In this document: positions 1-7,981 of the stretch, piece after piece
How positions within the stretch are numbered: the first letter of the stretch is position 1
How the letters are laid out: each line of letters begins with the position of its first letter
DNA from: an uncultured Oscillospiraceae bacterium
GTDB taxonomy: Bacteria > Bacillota > Clostridia > Oscillospirales > Acutalibacteraceae
DNA length: 27,739 nucleotides
Direction of reading: 5' to 3'
Assembly: GCA_910588935.1 (NCBI GenBank)
Contig: CAJUSM010000035.1
Coordinates: 1-27,739 of the forward strand
The notes under the pieces: model-generated
Seen by the model: the letters and a program-made list of their open reading frames with translations, nothing else
The model's database searches: none
Told to the model about the DNA's origin: nothing
Made by a program: the position numbers and the translations under genes

Positions 1-444
1 CTGCGTTTCCTGCCTGGGGACCTGCAGCAAAACGTAGACCCCTACCTGCGCCCGCTGTACGACGCGCTGTTCGACATGCTGGGGGCGGAGACCTACCAGC
101 GGTACGTGGAGCGCGGGAACATTGAGGTTGCCCCCCTGGCCTATATGCGGGGGCGCACCCTAGACGACAGCTTTATCATTCTGGACGAGGCCCAGAACAC
201 CACCGGGGAGCAAATGAAAATGTTCTTAACCCGGCTGGGCTTTAACTCCAAAATGGTTATTACCGGGGACGTGACCCAGATCGACCTGCCGGAGGGCAAA
301 CGCAGTGGCCTAAAAGAGGCTGTGCGGGTGCTTAAAGGCGTGGAGGATATTGCCATTTTCCGGTTTACGGAAAAGGACGTAGTGCGCCACAAGCTGGTTC
401 AGGACATTATTCGAGCATATGAACGGGCCAGCCGAGGCAAATAG
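1..444 (+). CDS. phoH: PhoH-like ATPase, 3' end only
   Basis: This is the C-terminal 147 codons of a PhoH/YbeZ-family P-loop ATPase; the frame is open from base 1, so the start lies outside the window. Visible family signatures are the LRPLYDAL segment, the Walker B-like stretch ILDEAQNTT, the MFLTRLG segment and the VITGDVTQIDLP block. The Walker A part is off the left edge. PhoH-like proteins are cytoplasmic and are thought to act with YbeY in RNA processing or ribosome maturation, although the exact reaction is not settled. The ybeY gene follows 53 bases downstream, the usual order in Firmicutes. An internal ATG at 76 gives a shorter reading frame but is clearly inside the conserved domain. 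Confidence 0.93.
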   Translation: MRFLPGDLQQNVDPYLRPLYDALFDMLGAETYQRYVERGNIEVAPLAYMRGRTLDDSFIILDEAQNTTGEQMKMFLTRLGFNSKMVITGDVTQIDLPEGKRSGLKEAVRVLKGVEDIAIFRFTEKDVVRHKLVQDIIRAYERASRGK

Positions 445-497
445 CTTTGGCAAAGAAAGGAAGATGCTGGCAAAGGCCAGAGAAAGGACTGGGAATC

Positions 498-998
498 ATG
501 GAGAAAATTAGGGTCATCATTTCGAACCGGCAAAAACAGGTTAGGGTGCCTACCGGCGTGCGGATGCTGATCCGCCGGTGTTGTCACGCAGTGCTCCAGC
601 TAGAAAATTTTCCCGATTCTGCCGAAATCAGCGTGAGCTTTGTGGACAATGACCAGATACGGGAAATGAACCGCCAGTACAGGGATAAGGACTCGGTTAC
701 CGATGTGCTGTCTTTTCCTATGGGCGAAAACGGCCATTATGACGTAAACCACGAAACCGGCGCAAAAATTCTGGGCGACATTGTTATTTCTGTGCCCAAG
801 GCCATGGAGCAGGCCAAAACCTATGGCCATACCTTAGAGCGGGAGATGGGGTATCTTACCGCCCATTCCATGCTGCACCTGCTGGGCTATGACCACGAGG
901 ACGGGGGCCTGGCCCGGGTGCGGATGCGGGAGAAAGAAGAGCGGGTTATGCGCGAGCTGGGCCTGCCGGCCAGCAGCAGCTATGCCCCAGAGGAATAG
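498..998 (+). CDS. ybeY: YbeY endoribonuclease / rRNA maturation factor
   Basis: This 166-residue protein has the size and motif of YbeY, a zinc-dependent single-strand endoribonuclease needed for 16S rRNA 3' end maturation and ribosome quality control. The metal-binding signature HSMLHLLGYDH supplies His123, His127 and His133. Upstream are the conserved MNRQYRDKDSVTDVLSFP and ILGDIVIS blocks. I chose the ATG at 498 because it starts the family-typical MEKIRVII and has an AAAGGA site just upstream. The frame could be extended to a TTG at 447, but that adds residues the family lacks. It lies between phoH and dgkA, and its last 17 bases overlap dgkA, so the two are probably translationally coupled. 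Confidence 0.95.
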   Translation: MEKIRVIISNRQKQVRVPTGVRMLIRRCCHAVLQLENFPDSAEISVSFVDNDQIREMNRQYRDKDSVTDVLSFPMGENGHYDVNHETGAKILGDIVISVPKAMEQAKTYGHTLEREMGYLTAHSMLHLLGYDHEDGGLARVRMREKEERVMRELGLPASSSYAPEE

Positions 999-1455
999 GC
1001 GAAAGCTGGCAGCAAGCTTTCGCGACGCCTTTCGGGGCGTGTGGCGGTGCTTAAAATCAGAGCGGAACATGCGCATACACGCTGTGGCCTGCGGGTATGT
1101 GTTGTTTTTCGCTGCCAAAATGGGCCTGCCCCGGGAAGAACTGGCGGCGGTGTTCCTGGCCATAGGGGCAGTAACCGCCGCGGAGGCCATGAATACCGCT
1201 GTAGAAAAGCTGTGCGATTTTGTGCAGGACAAGCGTGACCCCAAAATTGCCGCGATTAAGGATATGGCGGCAGGCGCTGTGGTGTTAAGCGCGGTTTTTG
1301 CCGCGCTAGCGGGCGGGGCTGTTTTCTTGCGCCCAGAGCTAGGCCAGCTCCTAGGGGAAATCATGAGAACACCCTGGAAACTGGTGGCATTTCTCGCCTC
1401 GGCTGCGGCGGGGGCGCTTTTGGTCTTCGTTGTGCCCCGGCAGAGCCAAGAGTAA
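982..1455 (+). CDS. dgkA: Diacylglycerol / undecaprenol kinase (DgkA family)
   Basis: This is a small integral membrane kinase of the prokaryotic DgkA family. In Gram-positive bacteria the enzyme phosphorylates undecaprenol, recycling the lipid carrier for cell wall synthesis. The catalytic signature EAMNTAVEKLCD is present (Glu68, Asn71, Glu75), followed by the conserved IKDMAAGAV segment with Asp94. Hydrophobic segments lie near residues 34-48, 55-75 and 97-116. A fourth segment near 133-151 makes this protein (157 residues) longer than the usual 120-140. The start at ATG 982 overlaps the end of ybeY and has no strong ribosome site of its own, which fits coupled translation. An upstream ATG at 889 would overlap ybeY far more and is unlikely. 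Confidence 0.92.
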   Translation: MPQRNRRKLAASFRDAFRGVWRCLKSERNMRIHAVACGYVLFFAAKMGLPREELAAVFLAIGAVTAAEAMNTAVEKLCDFVQDKRDPKIAAIKDMAAGAVVLSAVFAALAGGAVFLRPELGQLLGEIMRTPWKLVAFLASAAAGALLVFVVPRQSQE

Positions 1456-1506
1456 GGGGCGGCGCCTCTCCCCTTTTCGTCAAAACCGAAAGAATAGGAT
1501 GAAATT

Positions 1507-2412
1507 ATGGATAATCTAAAATCCGCCTGCATTGCCATTGTGGGCAAGCCAAACGTGGGCAAATCTACGATACTCAACAGGCTGATCGGCGAAAAAATTG
1601 CCATTGTTTCCCATAAGCCCCAAACCACCCGTACCCGGATTATGGGAGTGCTCACCCAAGGGGAGGACCAGCTGGTATTCTTAGATACCCCCGGCCTGCT
1701 CAAGCCCAAAAATTCCTTAGGCGACTATATGGTGAAATCTGTAATCGCCACAGTGGAGGGCGTGGATGCCTGCCTCCTGGTGGTCCAAGCCGGCGCGCCG
1801 GTTTCTAATGCCGACCAAGAGCTGGCCGCCCGGTTTCGCAGGGGGAAAATCCCTACAGTGCTGGCCATAAACAAGGTGGATTTGCTGGCGGACAAAACTC
1901 CTATTATGGAGCAGATTGCCGCTTACTCCCAGCTTTACAACTTTCAAGGGGTAATCCCGGTTTCTGCCCGAAACGGGGATGGAATGGGAGAGCTTTTGGC
2001 TGAGCTAAAAGCTCTTACCCTGCCTGGGGGCTGGATGTTTGAAGAGGACACCCTTACCGACCAGCCAGAGCGGGTACTGGCAGCGGAAATGGTGCGGGAA
2101 AAGGTGCTGCGCCTTTTAGACCAGGAAATCCCCCATGGGGTAGCGGCTGTCACAGAAATTATGCGGGAAGAGGGAGAGCTGCTGGAGCTCCACGTCACTT
2201 TATATTGTGAAAAACCCGGGCATAAGGGCATCCTAATTGGCAAGGGCGGGGGAATGCTGAAAAAAATCGGCACTGCGGCCCGGCAGGATTTGGAACGCTT
2301 TTTTAGCTGTAAGGTCAATCTCCAGCTATGGGTAAAGGTGAAGGAGGACTGGCGGCAAAGGCCAGAAACCCTTCAAGGCTTGGGGTTCGCCCAGCAGGAT
2401 TTAAAGCTGTAA
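1507..2412 (+). CDS. era: GTPase Era
   Basis: Era is an essential GTPase that binds the 3' end of 16S rRNA and helps 30S subunit assembly. The 301-residue length is typical. All G motifs are visible: G1 GKPNVGKST at residues 13-21, the switch I KPQTTR, G3 DTPG at 60-63, G4 NKVD near 123 and a G5-type SAR near 153. A C-terminal KH RNA-binding domain ends the protein, with its GKGGGMLKKIG loop. The gene sits 51 bases after dgkA, with AGGATG as a modest ribosome site before ATG 1507. It belongs to the phoH-ybeY-dgkA-era operon. The usual next gene, recO, is absent; transcription instead appears to end at the hairpin at 2625. Confidence 0.97.
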   Translation: MDNLKSACIAIVGKPNVGKSTILNRLIGEKIAIVSHKPQTTRTRIMGVLTQGEDQLVFLDTPGLLKPKNSLGDYMVKSVIATVEGVDACLLVVQAGAPVSNADQELAARFRRGKIPTVLAINKVDLLADKTPIMEQIAAYSQLYNFQGVIPVSARNGDGMGELLAELKALTLPGGWMFEEDTLTDQPERVLAAEMVREKVLRLLDQEIPHGVAAVTEIMREEGELLELHVTLYCEKPGHKGILIGKGGGMLKKIGTAARQDLERFFSCKVNLQLWVKVKEDWRQRPETLQGLGFAQQDLKL

Positions 2413-2455
2413 CAGAAGGAATGCCATATGGGCAAATTTCCTGCCGCAGAGGCAA

Positions 2456-2629
2456 ATGGCGCCTTTGAAATACTGCAATTATGGGGATAAAACCCGCCAT
2501 CTGAATCCCAGAGCCACTGCGGATGAAATTGGAAAATACTCCAAGCAAAACGGCGCAACATGCCAGAGAGTGAACTTGGATTTTAACTGTCCAAACACTT
2601 TCCCGGTATCCCAGCTACGGAAAAACTAA
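2456..2629 (+). CDS. Possible 57-residue protein at the operon end
   Basis: This is a short frame beginning MAPLKYCNYGDKTRHLNP and ending SQLRKN, with three cysteines (Cys7, Cys34, Cys43 by count) and an ordinary mixed composition. It starts 43 bases after era, with AGAGG six or so bases before the ATG, and its stop codon lies inside the left arm of the terminator at 2625. This packing is what one expects of a last small gene in an operon. I do not recognise a family. It could also be an unused frame in a 3' untranslated region. Low-to-moderate confidence. Confidence 0.4.
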   Translation: MAPLKYCNYGDKTRHLNPRATADEIGKYSKQNGATCQRVNLDFNCPNTFPVSQLRKN

Positions 2630-2671
2630 GGCCCGACGCGTAAAGCGCCGGGCCTTAGTTTCAATTTTTTT
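2625..2671. terminator. Rho-independent terminator, probably bidirectional
   Basis: A perfect 11-bp stem, ACTAAGGCCCG (2625-2635) with CGGGCCTTAGT (2649-2659), has a loop that itself pairs partly. It is followed on + by a T-rich tract to 2671. On the opposite strand the stem is followed by TTTTT. It can therefore end both the era operon and the convergent NYN gene. Confidence 0.9.
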
Positions 2672-2702
2672 ACAAGCCACAGCTCCCACGAAAACGCGCT
2701 GT

Positions 2703-4133
2703 TCAGCGTTTCAGCTCAAAGCTTACATTTCCCTCCTCGTCTATTACCAGCTCCATGCCTTTAATGTGCTTATCGAAAAACTGCCGCTTTTCCGCCGGGG
2801 ACATGGTCAGCCTGGTAACCCGCAGGGCTTCCTCAAACATCACGTTTACATTTAGCTGCACTGTGCCCTGCAGGTAGCGGTAAATCTCTTTAAATAAGGC
2901 GCTCTTTTTAATATCATCGGAATTCGCCGAATAAAAGTCGTCTATATAGCAATAGAAAATGCCGGAATCCACCAAGGCTTTCTTCATATCCGGCCCACAT
3001 TTCTCCCGCTCTACCATCTCTAAAAACCTTGCCCCAGGCAAAGAGGAGATTAGCCCCCAATAGTCGGAGTCGCTGGAAACAATAATAAAGGAATCCACCT
3101 GGTTCTGGTAATGCTCTTGGCAGGCTCTGGCAGTCAGCTTGATGTCCACCAAAGACTTATTGTCTTTAATCCGCTCAATCAAAATGCGTTCTACCGGAAT
3201 GCGGGTAAAGCTCTCTAGTATGCCCCAGGCCGACGCCGTGTGCACATCGTCAAAAAGAATTATTCTGGCAATTTTAGAGGTATATTGATAATCCAGGTTT
3301 TTCAGGGTAGCGCACAGCTTATATGGGTCAGAATTTTCGCAGTCCACCACCACTACAGTTTTTTTGCTTTCATCAATAAAATCATAAATATTTATCTTCA
3401 CATAGCTTGTGGCGTCAGAAACCTTGCTCAGCTCTTCAAAAACATCATTATGCCAGCGATAAAGAAGGGTAGCAAACTTTTTATCTGTATAAAGTATATT
3501 GCCCTCGCTTTCTGGCCGCCAATTGATATACATTTGGTAAGGATACGCCCCTCGGTTGCTGTAGTAAAGCTCGGCCGCATCTTTTGTACCGGTCTCGGTT
3601 AAGCCGTTGGGCATAATAAAAAGCTCCCGGATATACTGCCAGTTTACCCAAATAGGAAAGAGATTGGCACAATTATTAATCCGGTCGGAAACCAGCCGGT
3701 TGAGCTCTACAATATGCTGGCAAAGCTTTGTATTGGTCCTTCTATAAAAATTTATGCCGTCCTCATTAAGCTGCCGGATACTTTCCGGTGGCACCAGCTC
3801 CGGCAAAGATAAAATGGTTTTAAACTCCATGCGCATGGCGTCGTTTATGGCTTTAAAATTCCGCTCAATTGCCGTGCGCAAAACACAGAGATGCCGGATG
3901 ATTCTGGCGTTTTTGTCCACATCCATCCGGTTGTAGATCTCAATTTTTGGGGGTTCATGTTCATTTTCAAATATGCGCTTGGGCACGCCGATTAAATATG
4001 CCACCCGGGATATCAGCTCATAGGTGCTGCCCTTATCATAGGGGCGGTCGGATTCCAACTGTTTTTTTTCTTCTTCTCCACCGGTGTCCGGCCGCAGGTT
4101 CTGCTCCGCCTGTATTTGTTCATAGTTTTCCAT
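2703..4133 (-). CDS. PIN/NYN-domain protein with long N-terminal helical region
   Basis: This 476-residue soluble protein has a PIN-like (NYN/LabA type) fold near residues 258-400. The strand-ending VVVVDCENSDP carries Asp264. A DIKLTARACQEH segment follows, and then FIIVSSDSDYWGL with Asp355 and Asp357. These acidic residues match the metal site of NYN nucleases, which cut RNA. The first 250 residues look helical and I cannot place them in a family. They contain a charged Glu/Gln-rich start and a low-similarity domain that may sense or bind a partner. The start ATG at 4133 has GGAG about eight bases upstream. It is monocistronic between its own promoter (4315-4343) and the terminator at 2625. 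RNase activity is inferred from motifs only; the substrate is unknown. Confidence 0.8.
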   Translation of the reverse strand: MENYEQIQAEQNLRPDTGGEEEKKQLESDRPYDKGSTYELISRVAYLIGVPKRIFENEHEPPKIEIYNRMDVDKNARIIRHLCVLRTAIERNFKAINDAMRMEFKTILSLPELVPPESIRQLNEDGINFYRRTNTKLCQHIVELNRLVSDRINNCANLFPIWVNWQYIRELFIMPNGLTETGTKDAAELYYSNRGAYPYQMYINWRPESEGNILYTDKKFATLLYRWHNDVFEELSKVSDATSYVKINIYDFIDESKKTVVVVDCENSDPYKLCATLKNLDYQYTSKIARIILFDDVHTASAWGILESFTRIPVERILIERIKDNKSLVDIKLTARACQEHYQNQVDSFIIVSSDSDYWGLISSLPGARFLEMVEREKCGPDMKKALVDSGIFYCYIDDFYSANSDDIKKSALFKEIYRYLQGTVQLNVNVMFEEALRVTRLTMSPAEKRQFFDKHIKGMELVIDEEGNVSFELKR

Positions 4134-4314
4134 TGCTGCACTCCAATCTGTTTTAAATTTTAAAAAAACTTTTTCTGCGTTTTTTTGAGAAAGCCTGCCC
4201 AGCAGTTCCCTTATGCCGCCTTCAGTGGTCTATCCCCCTTTCCCTGGCATGGCAAACTCTGCGCCCCTTCCCTGTTCCCGGCTTGCGGAAACGGGGAAAA
4301 CCTTCTCACTTTAT

Positions 4315-4343
4315 ATTCTAGCACAAAACTACCGACATTACAA
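4315..4343 (-). promoter_or_regulatory. Sigma-A type promoter for the NYN gene
   Basis: On the minus strand, TTGTAA and TAGAAT are separated by 17 bases, with TGC directly before the -10 (extended -10). It points at the NYN gene and would give a 5' leader of roughly 175 bases. The leader (about 4134-4310) holds no ORF I would support. The rest of the 4134-4571 gap contains only this promoter and the divergent one at 4471. Confidence 0.6.
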
Positions 4344-4470
4344 TAAAAAAAGTTATCACCTTCCAGACATTTTTCGACCGGCTTTCCCTTTTTCGCCTTC
4401 TATTATTCTAAAAACACGGAAAGAACCGCCTAGAAATGCAGGCTTTGCGGGAAAATTCGCTCTAAGAATG

Positions 4471-4499
4471 TTGACACAGAGCCCGGTCATTGCTAAAAT
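4471..4499 (+). promoter_or_regulatory. Near-consensus sigma-A promoter for the hybrid kinase
   Basis: TTGACA (4471-4476), a 17-base spacer and TAAAAT (4494-4499), with TGC before the -10. It lies about 70 bases upstream of the kinase ATG. The kinase has a strong GGAGGA ribosome site at about 4558-4564. Confidence 0.85.
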
Positions 4500-4571
4500 A
4501 TATGTTGGAAAAGAACGGTCTGTTGGGCCGGCATAAAAAATATAGATCCCCGGATCACGGAGGAAATTGCG

Positions 4572-7500
4572 ATGTATCATTGTCATATACGGTTCTGCTT
4601 CGCCGGCCGCCGGCAGGAACTGTTTGAACCCCTGCGGGAGATGCCCCCTCTCGAGGCTTTTTCCCATGAATTCTTGGAAGAAGCGGCAGAAACCCTAGAA
4701 AACGCTGACGCAGTGTTTGCCGACCTTTCCGGCCAGGATACCCTGGCCTCGGCTTGGGAGCTGCTTGCCCGCAAGCAGCCCGAGGCCCGGCTGGTCCTTC
4801 TGGCGGAAAAGGAGCAGGCCGCGGAGCTGGCCGCCGGCCTGGGAAACTCCCTTTCCCAGGTAGACGATATTTGGGTACTGCCCCTGGGTGGCGAGGAACT
4901 GCGTTTCCGCTTTTTGCGCTGGCAGCGCCAGTATAAGGAGCACATGGATCGCTGGGAGAGCGACCAGTTTTTAGAGGTCCTAATTGACAGCAGCCCCAAT
5001 ATGGTGTGGTACAAAACCAAAGACGGTGTTCACGAGAAGGTAAATAACAGTTTCTGCCAGGTGGTGGGCAAAACCAAGCAGCAGGTCCAAGGCCAGCGCC
5101 ACGCCTATATCTGGGATGTAGAGCAGGACGACCCCGCCTGCATTGAGTCTGAGCGCATTGTAATGGAGAGCCGGCAAACCTGTGTTTCGGAAGAAACCGT
5201 GCTCAGCGGCGCGGAAACCAAGCTGCTAACTACATATAAGTCTCCCCTTTACGATGCGGACGGCTCCGTAATGGGTACCCTAGGCGTGGCGGTAGACATC
5301 TCGAAAGAACGGGCCTATGCCGATGAGCTGATTGAGAAAAACCAAACCCTAGAGGCATTGTTCACTACTATGGATTGCGGCATTATGCGCCACACCCTAG
5401 ACGGCTCCCGGATTATCAGCATTAACCAGGCCGCCCTGGATATTTTGGGCTACGACTCAGAAAAAGAACTTCTGGCCGATGGCTTCTTCATGGTGGCCTC
5501 CTCTGTGGCAGAAGAAGACCGGGCCATGCTGGAAGAACGCATTGCCTCCCTGAAAAACCCGGGGGACAATGTAAGCCTTGAGTACAGGGTGCACCATAGG
5601 GACGGAGAGCTGCTCCATGTAATGGGCAATGTAAAGCTTGTGCAGCAAAACGGAGAGCTCTTCTACCAGCGCTACCTGCTGGACTGCACTGCACTGAAAA
5701 TGCAAGAGGAGCAGCGGCTCCAAGAACAAGAGCGCCGGCAAATGGGGCTGATACAGGCCCTTAGCACAGAGTACAGCCTAGTGTGCTATTTTGACCTAAA
5801 CACAGGCAAGGGCCGCTCCCTCCGGATTAACGAGTGTGAAAACAACATTTTGGACGATATCTTCTCCGGCGAGCTGGTATTGGAGGAATGTATAAGCAGG
5901 TACATCGACCAGGGAGTACACGAGGAAGACCGGGAACTGCTGCGGAATACTGCAACCAGAGAAAGCCTGGAGCAGGTGCTTTCAGAAAAAGCCGTGGGCT
6001 ATCTAAACTTTCGTACCACATGCTGCGGCTGGCTGCGGTATTTCCAGATGAAGGTCGTGCGGGCAGGAAACTGGGACGAATCCCACGGCGTGGTGCTGGG
6101 TTTCCGCAGTGTAGACGAGGAAACCCGGGAAGAACGGGAGAAAAAGGCTCTGCTGGAAGACGCCCTTTCCCAGGCCAACCGGGCCAGCCGGGCCAAAAGC
6201 ACCTTCCTGTCCAATATGTCCCACGATATCCGTACGCCAATGAACGCGATCATCGGCTTCACTTCACTGGCCGCTACCCATATAGACAACAAAGAACAGG
6301 TGGAGGAGTACCTAAAAAAAATTATGACCTCCGGAAACCACCTGCTTAGCCTGATTAACGATGTGCTGGATATGAGCCGGATTGAAAGCGGTAAAATACG
6401 GCTGGAAGAGCAGCCCTGCAGCCTGCCGGAAATCCTCCACGGCCTGCGAAATATTATTCAGGCAGATATCCAGGCCAAACAGCTGGATCTATATATGGAC
6501 GCGGTGGATATCCAGGATGAGGAGATCTGCTGCGACCGGCTGCGGCTGAACCAAGTGCTGCTGAACCTTTTAAGCAACGCGGTAAAATATACTGGCCCCG
6601 GGGGCATGGTAAGCGTAAAGGTTGTAGAAAAGCCCGGGGCCCCTGCCGGCTATGCCAACTATGAATTCCATGTAAAGGATTCGGGCATTGGCATGGACGA
6701 GGAATTTGTGGCCCATATCTTTGAACCCTTTGAGCGGGAGCGGAACTCTACTATCAGCGGCATACAGGGCACAGGCTTGGGCATGGCCATTACCAAAAAT
6801 ATTGTAGAGCTGATGAACGGTACCATCCAGGTAAACTCCAAGCAAAATGTAGGTACCGAATGCATTGTAAGCTTTACCTTCCAGCTAAGCCCAGAGAAAA
6901 AAGAGCCTCAGGCCATCCCCGAGCTAAATGGGCTGCGGGCGCTGGTGGTAGACGATGACTTTAATACCTGCGACAGCGTCTCCTGGATGCTGCAGCAAAT
7001 TGGAATGCGGGCAGAGTGGACCCTTTCTGGCAAAGAGGCTGTGCTCCGCACCCGCCAGGCAGTAACCCGTGCGGACAATTATTCTGTTTATATTATTGAC
7101 TGGCTGCTGCCAGATATGAACGGGGTAGAGGTAGCCAGGCGGGTACGCCAGGAAATGGACCGGGACGTGCCCATTATTGTGCTTACCGCCTATGATTGGT
7201 CAGATATTGAGGAAGAGGCCCGGGAGGCCGGGGTTTCGGCTTTCTGCAGCAAGCCTATGTTCTTCTCAGACCTGCGGGGCTGCCTAAACGCCATTGTCTC
7301 TAAGGAGCAAAAGCCCAAGCAAACAGCGCAACCCCCAAAAATCCTGCGTACCGGGCATATCCTGCTGGCCGAAGACAACGAACTCAACCGGGAGATTGCC
7401 ACAGCCCTGCTGGAGGAGGCAGGTTTCTCCTTAGAAGCAGCGGAAAACGGTCAAATCGCCTTGGATATGCTGAAAGCTGCGGAGCCTGGGCATTACCAGC

Positions 7501-7739
7501 TAGTGCTTATGGATATCCAAATGCCGGTTATGGACGGATATGAGGCCGCCAAGGCCATCCGCCAGCTGGAAAACCGAGAGCTGGCTTCCATCCCCATTTT
7601 GGCCATGACTGCCAACGCCTTTGAGGAGGATAAGCAAGAGGCCATCCGCAGCGGAATGGACGGGCACATTGCCAAGCCCATCGACGTAGCCAAGCTTATG
7701 GAAACCCTGGACCAGGTGCTGGGCCAGGAGAACCCGTAG
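4572..7739 (+). CDS. Cytoplasmic PAS hybrid histidine kinase with two receiver domains
   Basis: This 1055-residue multidomain sensor has no membrane segment. Residues about 1-115 have a receiver-like alternation (AVFADLS, LVLLAEKE, WVLPLGGEEL) but lack the normal acidic pocket, so this is probably a degenerate receiver. PAS-type domains follow near 137-250, 257-375 and 385-510. The HisKA H-box SHDIRTPMNAI places the phospho-accepting His at 551. The ATPase has the N-box (Asn669), DSGIGM and GTGLGMAI. Receiver 1 has the acidic pair near 794-796 and Asp843 (IIDWLLPDMNG). Receiver 2 has EDN near 934-936, Asp981 (LMDIQMPVMDG) and the AKPID lysine. There is no HPt domain and no adjacent response regulator, so the output partner must be elsewhere. 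The ATG at 4572 follows a clear GGAGGA site. The gene ends exactly where a relic of another gene begins (7740). Confidence 0.93.
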   Translation: MYHCHIRFCFAGRRQELFEPLREMPPLEAFSHEFLEEAAETLENADAVFADLSGQDTLASAWELLARKQPEARLVLLAEKEQAAELAAGLGNSLSQVDDIWVLPLGGEELRFRFLRWQRQYKEHMDRWESDQFLEVLIDSSPNMVWYKTKDGVHEKVNNSFCQVVGKTKQQVQGQRHAYIWDVEQDDPACIESERIVMESRQTCVSEETVLSGAETKLLTTYKSPLYDADGSVMGTLGVAVDISKERAYADELIEKNQTLEALFTTMDCGIMRHTLDGSRIISINQAALDILGYDSEKELLADGFFMVASSVAEEDRAMLEERIASLKNPGDNVSLEYRVHHRDGELLHVMGNVKLVQQNGELFYQRYLLDCTALKMQEEQRLQEQERRQMGLIQALSTEYSLVCYFDLNTGKGRSLRINECENNILDDIFSGELVLEECISRYIDQGVHEEDRELLRNTATRESLEQVLSEKAVGYLNFRTTCCGWLRYFQMKVVRAGNWDESHGVVLGFRSVDEETREEREKKALLEDALSQANRASRAKSTFLSNMSHDIRTPMNAIIGFTSLAATHIDNKEQVEEYLKKIMTSGNHLLSLINDVLDMSRIESGKIRLEEQPCSLPEILHGLRNIIQADIQAKQLDLYMDAVDIQDEEICCDRLRLNQVLLNLLSNAVKYTGPGGMVSVKVVEKPGAPAGYANYEFHVKDSGIGMDEEFVAHIFEPFERERNSTISGIQGTGLGMAITKNIVELMNGTIQVNSKQNVGTECIVSFTFQLSPEKKEPQAIPELNGLRALVVDDDFNTCDSVSWMLQQIGMRAEWTLSGKEAVLRTRQAVTRADNYSVYIIDWLLPDMNGVEVARRVRQEMDRDVPIIVLTAYDWSDIEEEAREAGVSAFCSKPMFFSDLRGCLNAIVSKEQKPKQTAQPPKILRTGHILLAEDNELNREIATALLEEAGFSLEAAENGQIALDMLKAAEPGHYQLVLMDIQMPVMDGYEAAKAIRQLENRELASIPILAMTANAFEEDKQEAIRSGMDGHIAKPIDVAKLMETLDQVLGQENP

Positions 7740-7910
7740 GGACAGCGGAGGGATAGAAAAACCACAAGCTGGAAGTAAGAGCTTGGTACGGGAACCTGGG
7801 CACCGGCTGGTATGAGGCCACAGTAGAAAAGAAAAACGCCCAGTGGAGCCTGGGGCAGCTGGTACAGACGGCTGTCTCTTAAGCTCTGACTGCCGGGGCA
7901 GCAGGAAAAA
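7740..7910 (+). pseudogene. Detached 3' end of the lipoprotein gene found at 11784-12620
   Basis: From about 7766 to the TAA at 7880-7882 this reads as the last 38 codons of the lipoprotein encoded on the opposite strand at 11784-12620, including the shared segments LEVRAWYGNLG, GWYEAT and LVQTAVS. By eye about 106 of 117 bases match. Similarity continues past the stop through the CTGCCGG-GCAGCAGG hairpin sequence to about 7910, so a stretch of DNA was copied rather than a domain shared. Upstream matching fades at the kinase stop codon, where GGGACAGC is also shared. No start codon or promoter serves the fragment. Confidence 0.85.
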
Positions 7911-7937
7911 GAATGGCTGGATGCCAAGAAATAGGGG

Positions 7938-7968
7938 AAGGGGAGCGGCTGGGCCGCTCCCCTTTTCT
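7938..7968. terminator. Rho-independent terminator between convergent genes
   Basis: A perfect 12-bp stem, AAGGGGAGCGGC (7938-7949) with GCCGCTCCCCTT (7953-7964), has a 3-base loop and TTTT overlapping the right arm. It serves the kinase transcript on + and probably also sdpI, which ends at 7982 on -. Confidence 0.85.
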
Positions 7969-7981
7969 GTGATTCTATTTA

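Noticed and set aside
834..1709. Long open frame of 291 codons on the minus strand across ybeY, dgkA and era
   Set aside because: It is entirely antisense to three well-recognised genes, is Ser/Arg/Ala-rich and has no family motif or ribosome site.
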